Assembly: GCA_026770585.1 (NCBI GenBank)
Contig: MU646407.1
Location: 413,099 to 425,232 of the forward strand
Length of the DNA: 12,134 nt
Direction of reading: 5' to 3'
From: Baffinella frigidus
Taxonomy: Eukaryota > Cryptophyceae > Cryptomonadales > Baffinellaceae
The notes beneath the pieces are model-generated. The model made no database searches. It worked only from the letters and a program-made list of their open reading frames with translations, and had not been told where the DNA came from. Position numbers and translations under genes: made by a program. This document shows, in pieces, positions 1 through 6,525 of this stretch (its first letter is position 1; the number at the start of each line of letters is the position of its first letter).

Positions 1-114
1 GGGTTTAGGGTTTAGGGTTTAGGGTTTAGGGTTCAGGGTTTCGGGTCTAGGGTTTCGGGTTTAGGGTTTCGGGTTAAGGGTTTAGGGTTTTGGGTTTAGG
101 GTTTAGGGTTAGGG
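1..114 (+). repeat. degenerate TTTAGGG telomere-like array (G-rich on +)
   Basis: Sixteen or so heptamers of GGGTTTA with variants (GGGTTTC, GGGTTCA, GGGTCTA, GGGTTAA). Variants cluster in the middle and the array ends abruptly at 114 in unique GC-rich sequence. At the left end of a chromosome the + strand should be C-rich (CCCTAAA), so this is not a terminal telomere in the given orientation. It is better read as interstitial or subtelomeric telomere-like DNA. Confidence 0.9.
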
Positions 115-160
115 CACCGCTCCCCCGCATCCTCCGGCAGGACCTCCTCTAGCCAGTCAT

Positions 161-235
161 CTGCGCATTCCATGAACGAGGATATTATTAGTCAACTGTG
201 CGTTCCACGAACGAGAACCGTGGGGGATAAGTCAA
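161..235. repeat. imperfect tandem duplication, about 36 bp unit
   Basis: Two neighbouring copies share TGCG-TTCCA-GAACGAG and end in AGTCAACT (161-196 and 197-236). The second has a few extra bases before AGTCAACT. The open frame across this stretch has no recognisable protein features. Nothing else is seen from 115 to 328. Confidence 0.5.
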
Positions 236-328
236 CTACCCATGCGCGCACGAGCCCCGTCGTGCGGCGGTTGACTGAACCGCGCAGTGTTTTTTTTCAC
301 GGCGAGCCCGGTTTTGCTCAGGCGGAGT

Positions 329-805
329 TAGGAGTGCGAGGAGTTGACATACAGCGTGTGAGAAGAATCACCGACCATGGGTCCCCAGATACCGCCGAGA
401 CCCTCCGGCCGCATGCACACGGTGTACTACGGGGTCCACACCGAACCCAGATTCTGGGTGTAACGTGACTAACTTTGAACCAGAAAAGCGCCACGATAAG
501 TGAAATTGAACGATATTCCGTTAAAAATTGTAAAAAGAAAACTTTGCGGGACGCCGTGAGGTATGGCCAGGAGTGTGAGGGGTTGAAATAACGCATGGGA
601 GAAGATGTTCCGATCATGGGTCCCCAGATGCCTCCGAGCCCCTCCGGCCGCGTGCACAGAGAGATCCAGAGAGAGCTTGGTGCAAGGTTCAACGATAGTG
701 AGAGCAAGGGGGAGGAAGGTTTGATTAGGAACGCGGTATTGGGGTAGGTGGCGTACTGATCATGGGTCCCCAGATGCCGGCGAGACCCTCCGGGCGCGTC
801 CATAC
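329..805. repeat. three dispersed copies of a short repeat
   Basis: Copy A (329-420) and copy B (568-659) lie 239 bp apart and match along about 92 bp, including GGAGTG-GAGG-GTTGA and the core CATGGGTCCCCAGAT. Copy C (about 756-805) keeps only the core and the downstream CCTCCGG-CGCGTSCA part. Each core is followed by GAGACCCTCCGG-like sequence. The region between the copies is AT-richer and holds no gene I can support. Confidence 0.75.
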
Positions 806-847
806 GCCCCGCTCTTCCGCCAGCCTGCCTCCCGCAGAAATCACTTT

Positions 848-908
<61 letters not shown>

Positions 909-1017
909 CTTTACAGATAGACCAGACAGAGAGTCGCTTTACATATCCCAGGGCGCGCAGGGCGCGTCCATACACCCCGCTCTTCCGCCAGCCCGTCTCC
1001 CGCAGAAATCGCTTTAC
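792..1017. repeat. 58-bp direct repeat pair flanking a GA tract
   Basis: 792-849 and 960-1017 are 58-bp copies with four differences. Both run from GGGCGCGTCCATAC through CGCTCTTCCGCCAGCC to the CGCAGAAATC-CTTTAC end. The first copy leads straight into the long GA tract at 850-905. The second leads into the next GA tract at 1021. The GA expansion and this unit have evidently been duplicated together. Confidence 0.85.
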
Positions 1018-1142
1018 ACATAGAGAGAGAGAGAGAGAGTAGCTTTAAAGAGAGAGAGAGAGATTCGCGAGAGAGATTGTATAGCGAACACGAGAGAGAG
1101 AGAGAGATTGTATAGCGAACACGAGAGAGAGTCGCTTTACAC
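850..1142. repeat. GA microsatellites with interspersed CGCTTTACA motif
   Basis: Long GA tract at 850-905, shorter ones at 1022-1039, 1051-1062, 1092-1106 and 1123-1131. A CGCTTTACA-type motif follows GA tracts at 906, 933, 1009, 1039 (diverged) and 1132. A 27-bp segment containing GATTGTATAGCGAACACG is tandemly duplicated with a 31-bp period (1073-1099, 1104-1130). The minus-strand open frame here only encodes Ser/Leu runs and is not a gene. Confidence 0.85.
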
Positions 1143-1441
1143 AGCCTCAAAGCGCGCAGGTCGCCGCGGGGCCGCGGAGTTTATTGCCGGGTGGACCACC
1201 CGGCACTGTCGGGAGTCCCAGCAGAGCGTGCGATGAGGGCGGGGGGGAAGTGGGGGCGTGGGGGGGGTGCGGGGGGGGTCACCGCGAGGCGACAGCGAAG
1301 GCGTGGTCCATGTCGCAGCCGCACGCAGCCATGACGGCTGTCAGCGACCCCGCAGACGCTCCTGCAGTGCAAATCAAGGGGATTGAAAAAGGCGATTTGC
1401 TCCATGATGGTTGTCAGCGATCCCGGTGACGCGCCTGCCCT
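1143..1441. other. GC-rich stretch without a supported gene
   Basis: Contains G homopolymer clusters at about 1230-1280 and a similar pair of short segments, ATGACGGCTGTCAGCGA (1331-1347) and ATGATGGTTGTCAGCGA (1404-1420). Open frames exist on both strands, but they overlap each other, have no recognisable motifs and look like by-products of high GC. Confidence 0.5.
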
Positions 1442-1920
1442 CGGGTTCTTCTTCGTTATGACTCTCGATACAGGTCGTATACAGGCCCTTAAGTCTTGAC
1501 TTGAGTGATACAGAAGTGTATGAGCCTTAAGAAACAGCCCCCGTGGGGTCTACTTGTTCACCGACTGTGCGACCGCGCGAGCCTGTTTCGCATCCTGCCT
1601 TCCGAGGAAGGCATTGGAACGAGGAAAAGGTTGACGATGCTGCCAACGTTTGCCACCAACCCGTTGATGCGGCCAATGCGAGACCTGTCTCGCATTGGCC
1701 GCACGAACATGGTGGAACGACGCCCGGGCCCGGGTTCTTCTTCGATATTACTCTCGATACAGGTCCTGTATAGGCCCGTAAGCGTTGAGTTGAGTGCTAC
1801 ATAAGTCTACGCGCCTTCAGAAATGGCCCCCGAGTGGTCGACTTTAGTCGCGTGCTCTAACAAAAAGGTTGACGATGTTGTCCACGTGTGCCACCTACCC
1901 GTCGACGTGAGCCAATGTTT
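1442..1920. repeat. diverged tandem repeat, two copies
   Basis: 1442-1560 is matched by 1731-1850. Both contain CGGGTTCTTCTTCG, then ACTCTCGATACAGGTC, then a TAGGCCC-TAAG-TTGA stretch, and end in a GAAA-GCCCCCG-type segment. The downstream part, AAAGGTTGACGATG followed by CCACGTGTGCCACC-like sequence, recurs at 1626-1680 and 1864-1918. The unit is roughly 240-290 bp with indels. The GAAACAGCCCCC tail at 1541 resembles the arm of the foldback elements near 9952, so an older copy of that family may be included. Confidence 0.7.
1668..1703. repeat. perfect 16-bp inverted repeat (hairpin)
   Basis: Arms at 1668-1683 and 1688-1703 are perfectly complementary (GGCCAATGCGAGA core) around a 4-nt loop, CCTG. 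It lies between the two copies of the tandem repeat. There is no following T run, so a bacterial-type terminator is not indicated. Confidence 0.9.
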
Positions 1921-2149
1921 GCTTGTTTTGTGGCTGATAGATGTGGAACCCGCTCGAGCAACGCGGGAACGCGGGTTTCAATAAATTGGTACACATGACC
2001 GCGACGAGCCAGGAGGATAGGTGGGACGAGACGTGAGGGCTCTAGCAGCCAAACGCTCCAGTACAGAGAGCATCTACATGTATTTAATGAGGAGCCCAGA
2101 TTACCTGAGGCAGCGCTAGGGCCTGTGAGCCTGGTGCGCGTCGCGGAGA

Positions 2150-2290
2150 CCTAGCTCTGCCTCACCCAGATTGACCGGCTATTCTCAAGTTGACATGCTG
2201 GATATGCGGTACAAATCCGTCAACTTTGGGGCGGAAAAGAGCCCTGGCTCACCAAATTGGTGAGCCCGAACAGACTGAGACAAAGCTAGG
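2150..2290. mobile_element. foldback (MITE-like) element, copy 1
   Basis: The ends CCTAGCTCTGCCTCA (2150-2164) and TGAGACAAAGCTAGG (2276-2290) are inverted copies matching at 13 of 15 positions. Inside lies a 10-bp inverted repeat, GGCTCACCAA / TTGGTGAGCC, around one base (about 2247-2267). Relative to copy 2 it has an extra segment bounded by inverted AAGTTGAC / GTCAACTT (2187-2226). It has no coding capacity. Non-autonomous foldback elements of this kind depend on a transposase supplied elsewhere. No clear target duplication is visible. Confidence 0.6.
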
Positions 2291-2517
2291 GTGTACAGAC
2301 CTGCGAGGCTGCTGTGCGAGGAGGATCAGTAACACAGAAGCCTGAAAATAGGGTTAATATGATTAAGGTTTTTTTTAAGTTTACAAACCTGCGAGCCTGG
2401 TGTGCGGCGACTATGGACTAGAACACAAAGGGTTTGTACGTGGACGGTAACTAACCCATTAGGGTAAATTGGGTTGAGGGTTTAGAGACCTGCGAGCCTG
2501 GTTTGCGTCGCGGAGAC

Positions 2518-2614
2518 CTAGCTCTGTCTCAACCGGGTTGTCCGACTATTCTCAAGTGAAAAAGAGCCCGGACTCACCAAATTGGTGAGCCCGAATATAC
2601 TGAGGCAGAGCTAG
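2518..2614. mobile_element. foldback (MITE-like) element, copy 2
   Basis: Same family as the element at 2150. Its left end is CCTAGCTCTGTCTCA and its right end TGAGGCAGAGCTAGC, nearly perfectly inverted. It keeps CACCAAATTGGTGAGCCCGAA inside as an imperfect hairpin but lacks the AAGTTGAC-bounded segment of copy 1. A lone right-end-like TGAGGCAGCGCTAGG at 2106-2120 suggests a further truncated copy upstream. Confidence 0.6.
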
Positions 2615-2622
2615 CTAAGGTC

Positions 2623-2769
2623 TAGCTCCGTTCCACTTGATTTCGTCTCATCATCAAAAATATTTAGCCGTCATTATTAGTTTTAAACGAGGATCTCCAG
2701 TACAAATTAACTGTCCATCTACGGCTAAATGTTTTTAATGATAAGACGAAATCAAGTGGGACAGAGCTA
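2623..2769. mobile_element. foldback element with 48-bp terminal inverted repeats
   Basis: 2623-2670 and 2722-2769 are inverted copies, 48 bp long with about five differences. They start TAGCTC-GT-CCACTTGA and end in TTTAGCCG. The 51-bp centre is AT-rich, unlike the GC-rich surroundings. The outermost TAGCTCTGTCCCA matches the ends of the elements at 2150 and 2518, which puts all three in one family. AAGGT lies just outside both ends and could be a target duplication, but this is weak. Confidence 0.75.
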
Positions 2770-2849
2770 AAAGGTTGAAGAGACCTGCGAGCCTGGTGTG
2801 CGTCGCGGAGATGGCAGCGCGCTCCTCGAGAGCCTTGACCGCCCCAGCC

Positions 2850-3201
2850 TGCCACCAGAAGTAGATCCCTGCGGAACAACCAGGCACCAGAAGTTTACTG
2901 GATCGGATGATTACCCTGCAGTGAATTTGCCACCAGAAGCAGATCCCTGTGGCGTTGCCGGTAGGGAGGGGGGATGTCATGGTCAGCGATCCTGAGCGCA
3001 AGCAGCTCTCTTCCTCAGCCTCCGCCCCCTCACAAGTTCGGTGGGCCCGCCTCGGAGCGAGACTCGCGTTGAAGATGATCCCTGCGGCGTTGGCGGTAGG
3101 GAGGGGGGATGTCATGGTTGTTTGGCGGGTGGGAGCATGGTGGGAGCAGCGCCAGCGCCAGGGTCATCCGCCTGACACCAGAAGTAAATCCCTGTGGAAG
3201 G
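2850..3201. repeat. interspersed CACCAGAAG-GATCCCTG repeat
   Basis: CACCAGAAGTAGATCCCTG or a close variant occurs at about 2851, 2931, 3071 (as GAAGATGATCCCTG) and 3176. The copies near 2931 and 3071 continue with GGCGTTG-CGGTAGGGAGG and GGGGATGTCATGGT, giving a roughly 55-bp unit. On the minus strand it reads as GIYFWWQ-type peptides, but there is no continuous gene-like frame. I treat it as a dispersed non-coding repeat. Confidence 0.75.
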
Positions 3202-3286
3202 CTCGATGCGTGAAACAAAGCAGGGCAATGTGTGCGGCATCCTGGGCACCACCGTGATGATGGCTTTACCTCCGCCAGGGAACACG

Positions 3287-3394
3287 ATGAGCGGAGGCTC
3301 ACGAGCTGCTCCCGTAGTGGTTGACGGCGCGCTGGCGGAGCATGACACGCCGCGTCGCGGTGCCGCGCAGCTCGCAAGGCGATGCAGGGCCCTG
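3287..3394 (+). CDS. candidate first coding exon, unknown product
   Basis: An ATG at 3287 (context AACACGATGAGC) opens a GC-rich frame reading MSGGSRAAPVVVDGALAEHD and then a basic Ala/Arg-rich segment, with a stop at 3416-3418. A possible donor, CTG|GTAGCA, at 3394/3395 would end the exon in phase 0, compatible with the fragment at 3637. No family is recognised. The start is chosen only because this ATG has an A at -3 and lies after the repeat block. It could also be a free-standing 43-codon frame, or chance. Confidence 0.25.
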
Positions 3395-3636
3395 GTAGCA
3401 CGGGTCGAGTTCGTTTAAGGCATGGCGCGGAGGGCAGCGGTGTGACAGAGTGAGGTGAGGGTGGGCTGGGTGGAGCACCTCGGGTTGCTGGGGAAGTGCT
3501 TGCTGGCCGCGTGGCGCGTGGAGGGGTGCGCCGCCTGGCGGAGTCCAAGCGGTGCAGGGCAGAAGGCGGGCAGGGTGAGGCCCGCGCCTCCGGCGAAGTC
3601 CATAATGTAACACAAGCACATGGCAGCCGCCAACAG

Positions 3637-3677
3637 CCCCCGCCGCCCGACGAGATCAGGCATCTCGCAGCTCGTAG
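3637..3677 (+). CDS. candidate short exon (PPPPDEIRHLAAR)
   Basis: After CCAACAG at 3630-3636 the frame reads PPPPDEIRHLAA and reaches a good donor, CGTAG|GTACTG, at 3677/3678, leaving two bases of a codon. The following intron (3678-3820) contains the CT-rich tract at 3701-3740. The frame is open well upstream too, so the 5' boundary is uncertain, and the proposed acceptor lacks a pyrimidine tract. The 3' boundary is better supported because it phases with the exon at 3821. Confidence 0.3.
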
Positions 3678-3700
3678 GTACTGTGTGAGCGAGCGATCTG

Positions 3701-3740
3701 TCTTTCTCCCTCTCTCCCTCTCTCTCCCTCCCTCTATCTC
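3701..3740 (+). repeat. CT-rich tract in a putative intron
   Basis: Almost pure C/T (TCTTTCTCCCTCTCTCCC and so on), preceded by a donor-like AGGTACTG at 3676. Such tracts recur at 4847-4930, 6782-6807 and 6841-6955, each time ahead of an AG. This is consistent with polypyrimidine tracts that have expanded inside introns. Confidence 0.7.
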
Positions 3741-3820
3741 GAGGCTTGTATGACCCTGCGGCCTGGTTTGTACTCGACTTTTCGGGACGTGACCACATCA
3801 CTAGTCTGTTGTTTGGATAG

Positions 3821-3992
3821 GATGGGAGAACCTATGAGCGCGGCGGAGTGCCGTCAGTTCAACCTTCCTATGGGCTCGCGTTGGAAGGCGCCGACGAGCA
3901 AGGCGGTGGCGGACGAACCGCCGCTGACGAAGCTCCAGTCTCGTTCCTGCACGACCGGCATGATCGGCGAGGCGGCCCTCACCCGGGCCCAG
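3821..3992 (+). CDS. candidate exon, unknown product
   Basis: Bounded by TTGGATAG|G at 3820/3821 and GCCCAG|GTGATT at 3992/3993. It is 172 nt: one base completing the previous codon plus 57 codons reading MGEPMSAAECRQFNLPMGSR and on to TGMIGEAALTRAQ. The composition looks like protein, with mixed polar and hydrophobic residues and GC-rich third positions. ATG at 3822 or 3834 could be the true start if the two upstream exons are wrong. The frame also runs open back to 3750. No domain is recognised. The downstream join to 4114 is in phase 0 on both sides. Confidence 0.45.
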
Positions 3993-4113
3993 GTGATTGC
4001 CCCCCCCCGCGCTGTACCCCCAGCCAGCGATGGGGCCGATGAGTGATGCGGTCAAGGATCAAAAGCCAGCTCAGACGACCATGTCCTGACACTCCCCGTT
4101 GCTGCGTGAGCAG

Positions 4114-4178
4114 CCCACGGATGATGACATCAAGAGCTTCGGCGGCGACAGCGTGCGGTACTGCCCTTTCCCCTCGCT
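4114..4178 (+). CDS. candidate exon (PTDDDIKSFGGDSVRYCPFP)
   Basis: Follows GTGAGCAG at 4106-4113 and ends at CTCGCT|GTGAGC (4178/4179). The start is phase 0, matching the exon ending at 3992, and it leaves two bases, matching the one-base start of the exon at 4343. If the donor is not used, the frame stops at TGA 4180-4182. The upstream intron would be 121 bp and the downstream one 164 bp. The peptide has an acidic start and a conserved-looking FGGDSVRYCPF stretch, but I do not recognise it. Confidence 0.45.
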
Positions 4179-4342
4179 GTGAGCCTGTAAAAGCAACAAC
4201 CACAGCCAGGCTGGAGAGTCACTAGTATCGTTGCTGCACGGCACCGTGGCCCGACCACTAGACCAGCGATGCCGGGCATCCCGGCAGCGACGCTGGCGCT
4301 GGCGGCAGACCAATGACGGGCGCCTGGCCGACTCCTTGGCAG

Positions 4343-4402
4343 GTTCGCGCGCAAGATGCGGCGGAACATGGCCTTCAAGGAGGCCGAGTACCTCGCGGAC
4401 AG
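4343..4402 (+). CDS. module exon: basic block (FARKMRRNMAFKEAEYLAD)
   Basis: Flanked by CTTGGCAG at 4342 and GACAG|GTCCTA at 4402/4403. It is 60 nt with one base before and two after whole codons, so its length is a multiple of three and it can be duplicated without frame damage. FARKMRR matches the YARKLRR block of the fragments at 5319 and 5955, and more loosely RRMRREASVD at 7448. This is the first appearance of the recurring module. Its function is unknown; the basic-then-acidic pattern suggests a helical segment. Confidence 0.5.
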
Positions 4403-4531
4403 GTCCTAGCACCTTCTCACTCGGCTTGGCCGACTATCTGCAGACCGCGGAATCTGTTTGGTCGTATTTCGTTACTTTGATTTTTGTGTCCTTACCCCCC
4501 CCTCGATAAACTGCCCGCCCCCCTCGAGCAG

Positions 4532-4616
4532 CAGCGACGACGAGGCGGACACCTACTTCCTGCGTGCGGGGGCGCGGGAGGGCTTTGAGGCCGAGGAGGC
4601 GCGCTTGATCGCAGCG
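4532..4616 (+). CDS. module exon: acidic block plus FEAEEARL
   Basis: A pyrimidine-rich stretch (4490-4525) leads to CTCGAGCAG at 4531. The exon reads SSDDEADTYFLRAGAREGF and then EAEEARLIAA, ending GCAGCG|GTCTCG at 4616/4617 in phase 0. The upstream intron (4403-4531) is 129 bp. GFEAEEARL recurs at 5060, 5491 and, as KFADEEARL, at 9469. If the donor is skipped the frame ends at a stop near 4640. The acceptor could sit three bases later, at the second CAG. Confidence 0.5.
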
Positions 4617-4704
4617 GTCTCGTCCCACCTCTCCCCCTGATCTCCCCCTGGCTCCATACCGCGGTCGTGTATGTCAACTTAACAAACCTCGCCTCCCCCC
4701 ACAG

Positions 4705-4742
4705 GACGCGGCCGCGCGCCTCCTCGCGTTCCAGGGCTGCAG
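4705..4742 (+). CDS. module mini-exon (DAAARLLAFQGC)
   Basis: Preceded by a C-rich tract and CCCACAG at 4704, followed by TGCAG|GTTGTG at 4742/4743. It is only 38 nt and starts in phase 0, as required by the exon ending at 4616. The peptide ARLLAFQG is the same as that following FEAEEARL in the single larger exon at 5319-5564. This is the strongest argument that 4532-4616 and 4705-4742 are spliced together. It ends with two bases of a codon, matching the start at 5319. Confidence 0.5.
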
Positions 4743-5040
4743 GTTGTGAGCCCCTCCCCCCGCAGCGCTGGCCCGATTTGTGGGCCATTGCAGGCGAGTT
4801 CGCTTATGAAAACTTAGGGGTTTGGTGCACAGGCCACCCGCGAGGTGCTCTCTCCCTCTCTCTCTCTCCCTCTCTCTCCATCTCTCTCCTTCTCGCTCTC
4901 TCTCCCTCTCTCCCCCCCTCTCTCTCTCGCCAGCAGGCTAACCGCCCTGCTTTACAGGGTTGCCGGTTTTCCGCCGGACGCTTCGTAGAGTGTTACAGGA
5001 TGTGCGTTTTGGGCTGGTAGTGTAGGGGTTAGGGTGTAGG
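4743..5040 (+). other. putative intron with CT-rich tract
   Basis: Begins GTTGTGAGCCCCTCC and contains the CT tract at 4847-4930, which ends at CGCCAGCAG. Two possible tiny exons were seen, after CCCCGCAG at 4765 and after CAGCAG at 4935, but neither gives a convincing in-phase peptide with a GT donor. A short G-rich telomere-like bit (GGGGTTAGGGTGTAGG) ends it at 5040. Confidence 0.4.
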
Positions 5041-5190
5041 TACGGGAGGGCTTCGAGGCAGAGGAGGCGCGCTGGATCGCTGAGGAAGCCTCCTAGGGAC
5101 CTTTCATGACAAGTCAAGTTGCCGCGAGGCAATTGACTTTTGCGTTCCAGGGATGCAGGCTTGGAGCCCCCCCTGCTCCCGTGTGACTGT
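5041..5190 (+). pseudogene. decayed copy of the FEAEEARL-AFQG module
   Basis: VREGFEAEEARWIAEEAS followed by TAG is readable at 5041-5097, then a degraded TFAFQGC (about 5133-5156) that ends at GCAGGC where the good copies have GCAGGT. The following GGAGCCCCCCCTGCTCCCG resembles the start of the intron at 4743, so exons and intron were copied together. The stop, the lost donor and the scrambled linker argue that this copy is dead. Confidence 0.55.
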
Positions 5191-5201
5191 TGGTGCATAC
5201 C

Positions 5202-5309
5202 GTAAACCCTAAAATCTGACCCCCACACCCAAAACCTCAAATCCCAAACCCCAAACCCCAAACCCCAAACTCCAAACCCCAACCCACAACCCCCAACCCC
5301 CAAACCCTG
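5202..5309 (-). repeat. degenerate telomere-like array (C-rich on +) inside an intron
   Basis: CCCTAAA, CCCCAAA and CCAAACC variants fill nearly 110 bp and end ten bases before the acceptor of the exon at 5319. The array provides a C/A-rich tract where a polypyrimidine tract would be expected. Purine A at every few bases makes it an unusual splice context. Confidence 0.85.
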
Positions 5310-5318
5310 ATCAAACAG

Positions 5319-5564
5319 TACGCGGTACGCTCGGAAGCTGCGGCGGGAAGAGAGCGTCGACGCAGCGCGCCACGCCCCCCCCCCGCGAAGCAGCGACGGC
5401 AGCAGCGACGGCGCGGGCGACGCGGGGTCGTGGGAGGACGGGCCGGAAGGGGGGGACGCGGGGAGGCGGGAGAGCGTCGAGCGGAGGCGCTTCGAGGCGG
5501 AGGAGGCGCGATTGATGGAGGAGGAGGATGGGGGCGCGCGGCTCCTGGCGTTCCAGGGGAGCAG
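5319..5564 (+). CDS. module exon, complete single-exon copy
   Basis: Acceptor CAAACAG at 5318, donor GAGCAG|GTTGCC at 5564/5565. It is 246 nt with one base before and two after whole codons, so it is a symmetric exon. Order of blocks: YARKLRREESVDAARHA, a Ser/Asp/Gly-rich acidic linker with SSDG twice and GSWEDGPEGGDAG, RRESVERRR, FEAEEARLMEEEDGG, then ARLLAFQGSR. The same order is spread over three exons at 4343-4742. It looks charged, helical and possibly coiled-coil. No known family is recognised. A poly-C run (5374-5384) codes for Pro and is a slippage risk. This is the best supported exon of the locus. Confidence 0.55.
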
Positions 5565-5650
5565 GTTGCCACCCCGCTGTATGCCTGTTGGTCATGTTGT
5601 GCGGAGGCAGAAGGCACACGCAACCCTGAACCCCAAACCCAGATCCACCA
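5565..5650 (+). other. putative intron start, repeat of the 5160 intron
   Basis: Starts GTTGCCACCCCGCTGTATGC and shares GACTGTTGGT/GCCTGTTGGT sequence with 5182-5195, again showing that flanking intron sequence was duplicated with the module. C-rich telomere-like pieces follow at 5620-5642. Confidence 0.45.
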
Positions 5651-5690
5651 GCGCGCGGTGTGTGAGGAAGCTGCGGCCCCATCCCTACAC
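5651..5690 (+). pseudogene. truncated module copy (ARCVRKLRP)
   Basis: After CCACCAG the sequence reads ARCVRKLR in the same phase as the exons at 5319 and 5955 and then dissolves into C-rich sequence where RREES should be. Only about 35 bp is recognisable. It is followed by telomere-like DNA. Confidence 0.5.
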
Positions 5691-5786
5691 CCCACCCCCC
5701 CAAACCATAAACCCCAAACCCCAAACAGCCAATAAATTCCATCAAATTTCCATCAAATTCCAACCTCTAAACCCGAAACCCGAGCA
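5691..5786 (-). repeat. telomere-like pieces and 11-bp tandem repeat
   Basis: CCCCAAA-type heptamers at 5697-5727 and 5764-5783 flank a short AT-rich tandem repeat, AAATTCCATC and variants, three copies at about 5734-5763. They end at GAGCAG, the acceptor-like site of the next module fragment. Confidence 0.7.
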
Positions 5787-5840
5787 GCGCACGGAACGCG
5801 AGGAAGGTGTACCGGGAGGAGAGCATGCTGAACGCTTAAC
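5787..5840 (+). pseudogene. module copy ending in a stop (ARKVYREESMLNA)
   Basis: After CCCGAGCAG the frame reads ARNARKVYREESMLNA followed by TAA and then telomere-like CCCCAAA. It corresponds to the YARKLRREESVDAA block at 5319 and shares its phase. A real alternative terminal exon is possible, but the mutations RR to YR and the early stop favour decay. Confidence 0.5.
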
Positions 5841-5954
5841 CCCAAACCCCATTCGCGGACGGGGATACATGGGGACCACGTTGGCTTCGATCCGTGACAA
5901 ACGCACATTTCTCCCCAAACCCAAAATCGCAAACACCAAAGCCTGATGAAACAG
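5841..5954 (+). other. putative intron segment
   Basis: Holds a short unique stretch with GGGATACATGGGGACCACG and telomere-like CCCAAA pieces at 5918-5940, ending GATGAAACAG. The same GAT-AAACAG acceptor context precedes the exon at 5319 (GATCAAACAG). Confidence 0.4.
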
Positions 5955-6019
5955 CGCGCGGTACGCTCGGAAGCTGCGGCGGGAGGAGAGCATCGACGCT
6001 GCCCGCCACGCTCGCGCCG
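5955..6019 (+). CDS. module exon: basic block (YARKLRREESIDAARHA)
   Basis: Acceptor GAAACAG at 5954. The frame ARYARKLRREESIDAARHAR is almost identical to the start of the exon at 5319. A donor-like CGCCG|GTTCTA at 6019/6020 leaves one base and would join in frame to the exon starting at 6368. Telomere repeats begin 13 bp downstream. The donor is weak. If it is unused, the frame runs into the telomere repeats as HPKP-type peptide. Confidence 0.45.
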
Positions 6020-6032
6020 GTTCTACCCTGCA

Positions 6033-6162
6033 CCCTAAACCCTAAACCCTAAACCCTAAACCCTAAACCCCAAGACCTAAACCGTGAACCTTCCATTCTA
6101 AACCACGCACCCTAAACCCTAAACCCCAAACACTTAACCCTAAACCCTAAACCCTAAACCCA
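6033..6162 (-). repeat. telomere-like array (C-rich on +)
   Basis: Five perfect CCCTAAA heptamers at 6033-6067, then degenerate copies, then further perfect ones at about 6108-6122 and 6138-6160. It lies in the putative intron 6020-6367, directly after a module exon. Confidence 0.9.
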
Positions 6163-6168
6163 GAACAG

Positions 6169-6421
6169 GGGGCGAGCGGGGCTATCGGGCGGCAACGCTC
6201 GGGGGTGTTCGGGACGTTTTGTACCCGGATCCGAAATTCGGAGTAGCATACCGGACGTGGAACGGACGAGGAGTTGCGTCTCACGTGGGACCGCACACTC
6301 ATTTAGTACCACGAAACGAAACGTTGCGCTGCGAATCTCGCACTGATGACCTGGCGTGGCATGTCAGGACGGGGGGCGAGCGGGGCTTTCGGGCGGCAGC
6401 GCTCGGGGGTCTTGGGGACGT
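6169..6421. repeat. 49-bp direct repeat pair, 204 bp apart
   Basis: 6169-6217 and 6373-6421 match at 45 of 49 positions (GGGGCGAGCGGGGCT start, GGGACGT end). The first copy follows telomere-like DNA and an AACAG acceptor-like site. The second starts the exon proposed at 6368. The first is probably a truncated duplicate of that exon. Between them, 6218-6367 shows no gene. Confidence 0.8.
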
Positions 6422-6492
6422 GGGAGGCTTTCGGGGATGCGGAGGAGGAGGAGGAGATCGGGGGGCTGGAGCACGCTGCGTATGCCGCTGAG
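6368..6492 (+). CDS. candidate exon with Glu-rich block (WEAFGDAEEEEEIGGLEHAA)
   Basis: Acceptor ATGTCAG at 6367, donor GCTGAG|GTGCCG at 6492/6493. It is 125 nt, taking one base from the previous exon and ending in phase 0. It reads GAFGRQRSGVLGTWEAFGDA, a run of Glu, then GGLEHAAYAAE. GTWEAFGDAEEEEE may correspond to GSWED and the acidic linker of the exon at 5319, but this is a loose match. A Gly-rich alternative frame is open across the same stretch and ends at a stop at 6490. Confidence 0.4.
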
Positions 6493-6525
6493 GTGCCGAA
6501 AATCGGAACCCAAACTCCGAAAACC

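Larger units (their letters stand above)
2120..2809. repeat. repeated spacer between foldback elements
   Basis: The segment GACCTGCGAGCCTGGTGTGC, often continuing GTCGCGGAGA, appears at about 2120-2150, 2299-2320 (diverged), 2384-2408, 2485-2516 and 2781-2809. Copies precede the foldback elements at 2150 and 2518 and follow the one ending at 2769. The region is therefore a tandem array of spacer plus element. No gene is supported between 1921 and 2850. Confidence 0.8.

Noticed and set aside
1-114. Natural left chromosome end
   Set aside because: The + strand is G-rich here, whereas a left end should be C-rich; the array is also degenerate.
318-803. Minus-strand 161-codon frame as a gene
   Set aside because: It runs across three copies of a non-coding repeat and has no protein-like motif.
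911-1150. Minus-strand Ser/Leu-rich frame as a protein
   Set aside because: It is the translation of GA/CT microsatellites.
3030-3548. Minus-strand 172-codon frame
   Set aside because: It reads through the dispersed 2850-3200 repeat, is Pro/Arg/Ala rich as expected by chance in GC-rich antisense, and overlaps better + fragments.
3415-3801. Minus-strand 128-codon frame
   Set aside because: It includes the CT tract read as Glu/Arg repeats and lies opposite the proposed intron and exon boundaries.
5237-5763. Two long minus-strand frames of about 150 codons
   Set aside because: They are antisense to the symmetric exon at 5319 and extend into telomere-like repeats (GVWGLGF peptides).
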